Assembly: GCA_017381835.1 (NCBI GenBank)
Contig: JAFOBK010000058.1
Location: 1 to 11,666, forward strand
Source of the DNA: Oscillospiraceae bacterium
GTDB lineage: Bacteria > Bacillota_A > Clostridia > Oscillospirales > Oscillospiraceae
Direction: 5' to 3'
Length of the DNA stretch: 11,666 nt
In this document: in pieces, positions 6,977 through 11,666 of the stretch
Position numbering within the stretch: the first letter of the stretch is position 1
Layout: every line of letters begins with the position of its first letter
Made by a program: the position numbers and the translations under genes
The notes under the pieces: generated by a model
What the model was told of the DNA's origin: nothing
The model's database searches: none
The model's input: the letters and a program-made list of their open reading frames with translations, nothing else

Positions 6977-6996
6977 CTCCGGCAGGGAAAGAATAA

Positions 6997-7024
6997 AGTA
7001 CCCGGCAGGGGTTTCCTGCCGGGT
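6997..7024 (-). terminator. Terminator of the aminopeptidase gene
   Basis: ACCCGGCAGG (7000-7009) and CCTGCCGGGT (7015-7024) form a 10-bp stem with a 5-nt loop, 13 bases after the stop codon. On the minus strand it is followed by ACTTTATTCTTTC, a weak U-rich tail, so termination may be partial. Confidence 0.72.
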
Positions 7025-7037
7025 AGTTAAATTTTGA

Positions 7038-8423
7038 TTATGCCAGGTAGATTGCCTTGCAGGCCAGCAAGGTTTCGTAGCAGTCCAGCTTGGAAACCAG
7101 CTCCAGGGGAGCGTGCATGCTGAGAACGGGAACGCCTGCGTCCACGGTGGGGATATTGCGGTTTGCCATGTAAGCGGCAACGGTGCCGCCGCCGCCCTGG
7201 TCAACCTTGCCCAGGGTTGCGATCTGCCAGATAACGCCGGCATCGTCAAAGGTCTTGCGGATGTGGCGCATGACCTCAGCGGAAGCGTCGGAAGCGCCGC
7301 CCTTACCGCGGGAACCGGTGTACTTGCAGATGGAGATGCCGTAGTTCAGCTGGGAGTTGTTTCTGCGCTCGGAGACCTCGGGGAAGTTGGGGTCGAAAGC
7401 GTTGGAAACGTCAGCGGACAGACAGAAGGAGTTTGCGAAGCAGTCTTCCAGCTTCACACCCTGAGCGTCGCACAGACCGCCCATGAAATGCTCGAAGTAT
7501 TCGCTTCTCATACCGGTGACACCCACGGAGCCGATCTCTTCCTTGTCAGCCAGGATGCAGACAGCGGTCTTGGTGGGAGTGGGAATGGTGAACAGAGCTT
7601 CCAGCTCAGCGTAAGCGCAGACGCGGTCGTCATGGCCGTAAGCGCTGATCAGGCTGCGATCCAGGCCCACTTCACGGCACTTGGCAGCGGGAACTACATT
7701 CAGCTCGGCGGACAGGAAGTCCTCTTCCACGATGCCGTACTTCTCATTCAGGAACTTCATGATGTTCAGTTTCACCAGATCGCTGCCCTCGCCCTCCAGA
7801 GGCTCGGTGCCCAGGATCACATTCAGCTGCTCGCCGGCGATGACCTGGGAAGCGGTCTTCTGCATCTGGTCGCCTGCCAGGTGGATCAGCAGGTCGGAGA
7901 TCATCAGAACGGGATCGTCTGCGTCTTCGCCGATGGTGATGGTGACGGTGGTGCCGTCCTTCAGGCAGACAACGCCGTGCAGAGCCAGCTCCACGGTGGG
8001 CCACTGATACTTCTTGATGCCGCCGTAGTAGTGGGTCTTGAAATAAGCGATTTCGGAATCCTCATACAGAGGGTTGGGCTTCAGGTCCATGCGGGGGGAG
8101 TCCACATGGGCAGCGCAGATGTTAGAACCCTTTGCCAGGGATTCGGTGCCGATGACAGCCAGAGCGATGGCCTTGTCACGGTTGTTGTAGTAGATCTTGT
8201 CGCCGGGCTTGGCTTCCATGCCGGGGACGAAGGGCTTGAAGCCGTACTTTTCAGCTTCGGCGATGGCCCAGGCGGTAGCTTCCCGCTCGGTCTTGCAGGC
8301 GTCCATGAAAGCCATGTAACGCTTGCAGTAAGCATTCATTTCTTCCTTCTGCTCGGCGGTGATACGGGTGTAGCCGTTCTTCTTGGTGGCCAGCAGGGAG
8401 GTGCGCAGTTCTTCGGTGGTCAT
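7038..8423 (-). CDS. M18 family aminopeptidase (aspartyl aminopeptidase-like)
   Basis: This 461-residue cytoplasmic zinc-type metallopeptidase removes N-terminal residues from peptides; family members assemble into large tetrahedral dodecamers. Seen, in order: HVDSPR (106-111, ligand His106 and Asp108), GHDDR (263-267, bridging Asp265), DKEEIGS (293-299, catalytic base Glu295 and ligand Glu296), SADVSNAFDP (336-345, ligand Asp338) and VLSMHAPLE (433-441, ligand His437). The central region 120-255 is the dimerisation insertion usual for M18. Length is normal for the family and all metal-site residues are present. The start follows AAAGGAGAT by about seven bases. A terminator stands on each side, so the gene is probably transcribed alone. 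Acidic-residue preference is common in the family but cannot be confirmed here. Confidence 0.95.
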   Translation of the reverse strand: MTTEELRTSLLATKKNGYTRITAEQKEEMNAYCKRYMAFMDACKTEREATAWAIAEAEKYGFKPFVPGMEAKPGDKIYYNNRDKAIALAVIGTESLAKGSNICAAHVDSPRMDLKPNPLYEDSEIAYFKTHYYGGIKKYQWPTVELALHGVVCLKDGTTVTITIGEDADDPVLMISDLLIHLAGDQMQKTASQVIAGEQLNVILGTEPLEGEGSDLVKLNIMKFLNEKYGIVEEDFLSAELNVVPAAKCREVGLDRSLISAYGHDDRVCAYAELEALFTIPTPTKTAVCILADKEEIGSVGVTGMRSEYFEHFMGGLCDAQGVKLEDCFANSFCLSADVSNAFDPNFPEVSERRNNSQLNYGISICKYTGSRGKGGASDASAEVMRHIRKTFDDAGVIWQIATLGKVDQGGGGTVAAYMANRNIPTVDAGVPVLSMHAPLELVSKLDCYETLLACKAIYLA

Positions 8424-8454
8424 ATTTCCTATCTCCTTTTCAGATGAGTATATA

Positions 8455-8484
8455 TAAGAAAAGGGCGGAAGCTTTCTTCCGCCC
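8455..8484 (-). terminator. Terminator of the tsaC-coaE operon
   Basis: GGGCGGAA (8463-8470) and TTCCGCCC (8477-8484) form an 8-bp stem with a 6-nt loop. On the minus strand it is followed by TTTTCTTATAT. It starts directly at the coaE stop codon. The U-rich tail runs into TATACT (8452-8447), a possible -10 box for the aminopeptidase gene, but no good -35 is seen. Confidence 0.85.
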
Positions 8485-9062
8485 TACTTCATTATAATAA
8501 ATTGTTTGAAAAACGCAAGACACTTTTCGTGGAATTCCGCCTCTGTGCCGTTATTTTCCAGCACATGATCGCATTTTTCCCGAAAATACTCTTCCGGCTT
8601 CTGGGCGCGGATGCGAAGTGCTGCGTGTTCGTAGGAAATGCCGTCACGCTGAAGGAGCCGTTCAATACGATCCTCCTCCGGGGCGGTGATAGCCACGGTC
8701 ACATCGCACAGCTCTGCCAAGCCGCCGTCGAACAGTTCGATGGCATCAATGGCCGCCAGTTCCCGATTGATGCCGATGATATGGATTACCTTTTCTCTCA
8801 CCGCTTTGTGGGTGATAGCGTTTAAATCCAGCAGAGCCTGGTCGTCGGAAAAGACGATGGGACCCAGCTTTTTGCGGTCAAGCTGGCCGTCGATAACGGT
8901 GCCGGGGAAACGCTTTTCGATGGCCTGGAGCATTTTCTTATCGGTCTGCAGCAGTACATGGTAAACCGCATCGCAGTCGATGATGATGCCGCCCAGCTCC
9001 CGAATGGCCTGCAAAGTGGTGGTTTTTCCACAGCCGGTGCCGCCGGTGATACCAAAAATCAT
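8484..9062 (-). CDS. coaE: Dephospho-CoA kinase
   Basis: This 192-residue cytoplasmic P-loop kinase is predicted to phosphorylate the 3'-hydroxyl of dephospho-CoA, the last step of CoA synthesis. Seen: the Walker A motif GGTGCGKT (7-14), DCD (29-31) in the position of the usual DxD substrate motif, LDRKKLGPIVF (61-71), the lid-region arginines in EEDRIERLLQRDG (129-141), and a following RIRAQ (150-154). The central part is divergent: the common HP after the IVF motif reads ITHKAV, and the usual PLLFE-type segment reads AIELFDGGL (107-115). Length is typical. Its ATG overlaps the tsaC stop by 4 bp (ATGA), with GGAGGT inside the end of tsaC, so the two are translationally coupled. A terminator lies at the stop codon. 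Confidence 0.88.
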   Translation of the reverse strand: MIFGITGGTGCGKTTTLQAIRELGGIIIDCDAVYHVLLQTDKKMLQAIEKRFPGTVIDGQLDRKKLGPIVFSDDQALLDLNAITHKAVREKVIHIIGINRELAAIDAIELFDGGLAELCDVTVAITAPEEDRIERLLQRDGISYEHAALRIRAQKPEEYFREKCDHVLENNGTEAEFHEKCLAFFKQFIIMK

Positions 9063-10093
9063 ACCTCTACCTCCGCGTCAATAATATGGAATGCCGCTGC
9101 TTTCTTCAGTCGGTTCTGCACTGCATAAGCCACACCGCCGCCTACGGGACAGCGGGCGAAGACCATTTGGGTATGAGGATCGTCCAAAATCCGCAGAGCC
9201 GCAAACAGACCCGCGGACAGGGTTTCCACATCCGACTCTCTGCCGTAGGACAGCGGATCGCAGCCCTCGTACAGAGGCAATTCCTCTTCAAAGCACAGCA
9301 CACGGTCGCCGGCTTCGTAGTGAGCATGGATGTAGGCGGCAGCTTTTTCCCGGCTGCCGGACACGATGACCACCTGGCAATCGGGGGCATAGTGGCGGTA
9401 CTTCATACCGGGGGCTTTCACCACAGCATCCTTATCAATCTGGGCGGTGACGGCTTTGTCCACAACCAGGTCACCCAGCACTTCCATCAGCTGCTCCGGG
9501 GTGATGCCGCCGGGGCGCAGCAGACGGGGACGGTCTTCCGTTAAGTCCACAATGGTGGATTCCAGGCCTACACGGCAGGGGCCGCCGTCCACAACCGCGT
9601 CGATTTTTCCGTTGTGATCGTGCATCACATGCTCGGCGGTGGTGGTGGAGGGTTTGCCGGAGATATTGGCGGAGGGGGCTGCGATGGGACAGCCGCTAAG
9701 CCGGATGATCTGACGGGTCACAGCATTGTCAGGGCAGCGGACTGCCACAGTGGGAAGGCCGGCGGTGGTGCATTTGGGCACCGTATCCCGGGCAGGCAGC
9801 ACCATGGTCAGAGGGCCGGGCCAGAATTTTTCTGCCAGCTTATAGGCAGATTCCGGAATGGAATGGCAGAAATTCTCGATTTCTTTAGGCTCGGACACAT
9901 GCAGGATCAAGGGGTTATCCTGGGGACGGCCCTTGGCTTCAAAAATCTTGGCAACGGACTGAGGATCCAAACCGTTGGCACCCAGACCGTAGACCGTTTC
10001 CGTGGGAATGGCCACAAGTCCGCCATTTTTGATGATTTCTGCTGCAGTTGCAGCGGTCTGTGCTGCTTCGGCAGGTAATAACAGAGTTTTCAT
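9059..10093 (-). CDS. tsaC: L-threonylcarbamoyladenylate synthase (Sua5/YwlC type, YrdC plus Sua5 domain)
   Basis: This 344-residue cytoplasmic enzyme makes threonylcarbamoyl-AMP from threonine, bicarbonate and ATP for the t6A37 modification of ANN-decoding tRNAs. Seen: the YrdC domain (about 10-205) with PTETVYGLG (30-38), KGRPQDNPLILH (54-65), APSANISG (139-146), ESTIVDL (178-184) and RPGG (193-196). The linker APGMKYRHYAP (227-237) closes over the active site in Sua5 proteins. A C-terminal Sua5 domain ends with a GGGVAYAVQNRLKKAA-type segment (318-334). The two-domain form is that of Bacillus YwlC rather than the short E. coli TsaC. TAGGAG lies eight bases before the ATG. It forms an operon with coaE. 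A palindromic repeat occupies the upstream region, where I find no clear promoter. Confidence 0.95.
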   Translation of the reverse strand: MKTLLLPAEAAQTAATAAEIIKNGGLVAIPTETVYGLGANGLDPQSVAKIFEAKGRPQDNPLILHVSEPKEIENFCHSIPESAYKLAEKFWPGPLTMVLPARDTVPKCTTAGLPTVAVRCPDNAVTRQIIRLSGCPIAAPSANISGKPSTTTAEHVMHDHNGKIDAVVDGGPCRVGLESTIVDLTEDRPRLLRPGGITPEQLMEVLGDLVVDKAVTAQIDKDAVVKAPGMKYRHYAPDCQVVIVSGSREKAAAYIHAHYEAGDRVLCFEEELPLYEGCDPLSYGRESDVETLSAGLFAALRILDDPHTQMVFARCPVGGGVAYAVQNRLKKAAAFHIIDAEVEV

Positions 10094-10120
10094 ATGAAAG
10101 GCTCCTAAAGTTGATTAGAA

Positions 10121-10193
10121 TGTAGGGGCGGGCATTGCCCGTCCGAAAATTGAACGGTTTTGTAACAGCGGACGACCAATGGTCGCCCCTACA
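10121..10193. repeat. Short palindromic element with TGTAGGGGCG ends
   Basis: The element is 73 bp with perfect 10-bp terminal inverted repeats TGTAGGGGCG and CGCCCCTACA. The two 25-bp arms (10121-10145 and 10169-10193) are inverted copies differing only at four bases. Each arm contains its own small palindrome: GGGCA-T-TGCCC on the left and GACCA-A-TGGTC on the right. The differences keep each small palindrome paired. From memory, elements of this type are scattered between genes in many Clostridia. It has no coding capacity and no obvious target duplication. It lies between the tpiA terminator and tsaC. Confidence 0.8.
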
Positions 10194-10204
10194 CAATAAC
10201 AGGG

Positions 10205-10234
10205 AAAAGAAGGGAGCAGCCGAGGCTGCTCCCT
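10205..10234 (-). terminator. Intrinsic terminator of tpiA
   Basis: AGGGAGCAGC (10211-10220) and GCTGCTCCCT (10225-10234) form a perfect 10-bp stem with a CGAG loop, 13 bases beyond the tpiA stop. On the minus strand it is followed by TCTTTTCCC. A run of T on the plus side would let it act in both directions. Confidence 0.88.
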
Positions 10235-10247
10235 TTTTTGTTTGCAA

Positions 10248-11024
10248 TTACATGGTGGGCTGGTTAGCAGCTTCGATGATCTTGACGAACTTCTCGGGAA
10301 CCAGGGAAGCACCGCCGATCAGGCCGCCGTCGATGTCGGGCTGAGCCAGCAGCTCGTAAGCGTTCTTCTCGTTCATGGAGCCGCCGTACAGGATGGAGAT
10401 TGCACGGGCATTCTTGGAGGAGTACAGCTTGCGGACAACGCTGCGGATCATTTCGCAGACTTCCTCAGCCTGCTCGGGAGTAGCGGTCAGGCCGGTGCCG
10501 ATAGCCCAGATGGGTTCGTAAGCGATGATGACCTTGCGGATCTTGTCCTCGGGAACACCTGCCAGACCCAGCTTGATCTGCATGGTGATGTGCTCAGCGG
10601 TGATGCCGGACTCGCGCTGCTGCAGGGTCTCGCCGCAGCACATGATGGGGATCAGACCTGCGTCCAGAGCAGCCAGAACCTTTGCATTGACATCTGCATC
10701 GGTCTCGCCCATTTCACGGCGCTCGGAATGGCCGATAATAACATACTTGCAGCCTGCATCAACCAGCATATTGGTTGCGATCTCACCGGTGTAAGCGCCG
10801 GAAGCGTGTGCATTGCAGTTTTCTGCGCCGATACCAACACGGGTCTCACGCATAGCGCGGACAGCAGCGGGAATGCAGACAGCGGGAACGCACAGAGCGA
10901 TGTCGCACCAACGGCCCTTGGGCATGATAGCCTTCAGCTGGGTCATGAACTCCTTGGTCTCGGAGGGAGTCTTGTTCATCTTCCAGTTGCCGGCGATGAC
11001 AGTCTTACGATACTTTCTATTCAT
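10248..11024 (-). CDS. tpiA: Triosephosphate isomerase
   Basis: This 258-residue cytoplasmic glycolytic enzyme interconverts dihydroxyacetone phosphate and glyceraldehyde 3-phosphate. Seen: GNWKMN (12-17) with Asn13 and catalytic Lys15, GHSERR (98-103) with catalytic His99, AYEPIWAIGTG (168-178) with catalytic Glu170 and flexible loop 6, the phosphate-binding YGGS (213-216), and IGGASL (237-241). GAENC (66-70) stands where most relatives have GAQN. The start at 11024 is chosen because the conserved N-terminus begins there and AAGGAG lies eight bases before it. An in-frame start 96 bases upstream would add 32 residues foreign to the family. pgk lies upstream in the same direction, a common glycolytic order, and a terminator follows. 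Confidence 0.97.
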   Translation of the reverse strand: MNRKYRKTVIAGNWKMNKTPSETKEFMTQLKAIMPKGRWCDIALCVPAVCIPAAVRAMRETRVGIGAENCNAHASGAYTGEIATNMLVDAGCKYVIIGHSERREMGETDADVNAKVLAALDAGLIPIMCCGETLQQRESGITAEHITMQIKLGLAGVPEDKIRKVIIAYEPIWAIGTGLTATPEQAEEVCEMIRSVVRKLYSSKNARAISILYGGSMNEKNAYELLAQPDIDGGLIGGASLVPEKFVKIIEAANQPTM

Positions 11025-11181
11025 GGTTGTTTCTCCTTCTATATACGCATCGGAAAATCGATGTGGATTTACAAATTTATGGTATTTTTCCCAATCCTCA
11101 AAAGGTGTTTTGCCCCTCAAAGGGGAAGCTGCAAGGGAGGGATTTGACCCTCCCTTGCAGAATTGGTCAATGAAAAGTCAA
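11025..11181 (-). other. Intergenic leader between the pgk region and tpiA, with two hairpins
   Basis: The perfect 13-bp stem CTGCAAGGGAGGG/CCCTCCCTTGCAG (11129-11160, 6-nt loop) is followed on the minus strand by CCCCT-TTG-AGGGG (11125-11113). Neither has a clear U-run, so they are imperfect as terminators. They may reduce read-through or stabilise the transcript end between pgk and tpiA. No convincing promoter for tpiA is visible. TATATA directly before the ribosome binding site lacks a -35. Confidence 0.55.
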
Positions 11182-11212
11182 TTACTTGTCTTCCAGGCAA
11201 GCAATGCCGGGC
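11182..11212 (-). pseudogene. Displaced duplicate of the pgk 3' end
   Basis: Read on the minus strand, these 31 bases encode the end of the glycine-isoleucine-alanine-cysteine tail PGIACLEDK plus a stop. This is the same peptide that ends pgk at 11330. The two copies match at 28 of 31 bases. The three differences (CCC/CCT, GGC/GGT, TGC/TGT) are all synonymous third positions. The copy is out of frame with pgk by one base and joined to unrelated sequence upstream, so it is a remnant and not a gene. Confidence 0.85.
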
Positions 11213-11329
11213 GTCGTCAGCACAAGCATACAATTTTTCGTTTTGATGTTTTCATCAAAACTCACCCTGTATGCTGTACTTCCTCTTTCCCACAAAACTT
11301 TGTTTTGCGGGAACCCTGAACTGCCGTCC
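11213..11329. repeat. Hairpin-rich insert between the two pgk 3' end copies
   Basis: These 117 bases lie between the pgk stop and the displaced copy. They contain TTCCCGCAAAAC-AAA-GTTTTGTGGGAA on the minus strand (11287-11313, with one G-U pair). They also hold a nested structure whose outer arms AGCATACA and TGTATGCT (11225-11232 and 11268-11275) enclose GTTTTGATG-TTTT-CATCAAAAC (11240-11261). No coding capacity, transposase or known RNA family was recognised. The first hairpin lacks a T-run and is not a standard terminator. Confidence 0.6.
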
Positions 11330-11666
11330 TTACTTGTCTTCCAGACAAGCAATACCAGGCAATTCCAGGCCTTCCAGGAATTCCAGGGAAGCGCCGCCGC
11401 CGGTGGAGATGTGGGTGATCTGAGAAGCGAAGCCCAACTGCTCGCATGCAGCTGCGGAGTCACCGCCGCCGACGATGGTCACAGCGTCGGAGTCAGCCAG
11501 AGCCTGAGCAACAGCGATGGTACCCTTTGCCAGGGTGGGGTTCTCAAACACGCCCATGGGGCCGTTCCAAACCACGGTCTTGGCAGCCTTGGCAGCAGCA
11601 GCAAACTCAGCAGCAGCCTTGGGGCCGATGTCCAGACCCATCTGGTCAGCGGGGATGGCAGTGCAA
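11330..11666 (-). CDS. pgk: Phosphoglycerate kinase, C-terminal part (5' end outside window)
   Basis: The last 112 or so codons of the cytoplasmic glycolytic kinase that transfers phosphate from 1,3-bisphosphoglycerate to ADP. Seen, in order: [12 protein letters not shown] (the frame is open to the window edge, beyond the first internal ATG at 11641), [20 protein letters not shown] (nucleotide-binding region) and the glycine-rich [13 protein letters not shown] close to the end, finishing with [12 protein letters not shown]. These are the standard C-terminal features of the family and the end is at the normal position, so the protein should be complete and functional. tpiA follows in the same direction. 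The stop codon and preceding eight to nine codons recur downstream at 11182-11212, which suggests that the 3' end seen here was delivered or duplicated by an insertion. Confidence 0.96.
   Translation of the reverse strand, partial: CTAIPADQMGLDIGPKAAAEFAAAAKAAKTVVWNGPMGVFENPTLAKGTIAVAQALADSDAVTIVGGGDSAAACEQLGFASQITHISTGGGASLEFLEGLELPGIACLEDK

Larger units (their letters stand above)
6626..6996. other. Gene-free structured intergenic stretch
   Basis: About 370 bases lie between the SEDS promoter and the aminopeptidase terminator. The open frames here are short, basic, lack a good ribosome binding site and resemble no family I know. The stretch holds two related hairpins (6706-6734 and 6949-6976). 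It also has a long-range inverted repeat, CTTGGGGGAGGCG at 6746-6758 against CGCCCTCCCCCAAG at 6863-6876 with one bulge, and a self-complementary CCGTGCACGG at 6851-6860. A TATAAT at 6789-6794 has no acceptable -35. It could be a decayed repeat array or a non-coding RNA; I see no proof of either. Confidence 0.5.

Noticed and set aside
7113..8447. A 444-codon open frame on the plus strand, antisense to the aminopeptidase gene
   Set aside because: It mirrors the codon pattern of a well-supported M18 gene with all metal-site motifs. Its translation is low-complexity and resembles no family.
11025..11120. N-terminal extension of tpiA to an in-frame ATG at 11120
   Set aside because: The extra 32 residues are foreign to the family, and a well-spaced ribosome binding site lies before the ATG at 11024.
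10242..11147. A 301-codon plus-strand frame antisense to tpiA, longer than tpiA itself
   Set aside because: tpiA has every catalytic motif on the minus strand. The antisense translation is rich in Ala, Gly and Asp with no recognisable domain, as expected from a shadow frame.
11182..11463. A 93-codon frame ending in PGIACLEDK
   Set aside because: It joins an out-of-frame shadow of pgk to the displaced pgk tail. It is informative as a duplication but not a gene.
1..11666. CRISPR array, defence system, prophage or tRNA gene
   Set aside because: No regularly spaced direct repeats, cas or phage proteins, or cloverleaf-like sequence were seen on either strand.

Overview
The window looks like chromosomal DNA from a low-GC-lineage but moderately GC-rich anaerobic Bacillota, most likely a gut Clostridia of the Oscillospirales type. 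This is inferred from the gene families, the strong AGGAGG-type ribosome binding sites, and two short palindromic repeats that I recall from such genomes; no search was run. Nothing indicates a phage, plasmid, CRISPR array or defence island. The genes are mostly housekeeping or carbon metabolism. The less ordinary material is in the intergenic regions.

Left part, plus strand (22-3636): four tightly spaced genes that read as one operon. They encode a Gfo/Idh/MocA oxidoreductase, a xylose-isomerase-like TIM-barrel isomerase/epimerase, a classical SDR dehydrogenase and a second Gfo/Idh/MocA oxidoreductase, closed by a strong terminator. The set suggests oxidation, isomerisation or epimerisation, and reduction of a sugar, polyol or glycoside. 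The substrate cannot be read from the sequence, and the operon may begin upstream of the window. A second plus-strand unit (3680-5395) has its own promoter and encodes a TraX-family membrane protein and a Cof-type HAD phosphatase.

Right part, minus strand (5394-11666). Read in the direction of transcription, the order is: the 3' end of pgk (its 5' part lies beyond the window); tpiA; tsaC and coaE, overlapping by 4 bp; an M18 aminopeptidase; and a RodA-like SEDS glycosyltransferase with its own near-consensus promoter. Terminator hairpins separate tpiA, coaE and the aminopeptidase from what follows. pgk and tpiA are adjacent glycolytic genes, tsaC serves tRNA t6A formation, coaE makes CoA, and the SEDS protein polymerises peptidoglycan.

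Intergenic DNA: the convergent gap between the HAD and SEDS genes is filled by a roughly 150-bp composite palindromic repeat. A 400-bp gene-free stretch (6626-7037) carries two related hairpins. A 73-bp palindromic element with TGTAGGGGCG ends lies upstream of tsaC. Downstream of pgk the last nine or so codons and the stop are repeated 148 bp further on. The two copies differ only at three synonymous third positions, and a hairpin-rich insert lies between them. This att-like arrangement is the most interesting observation in the window.
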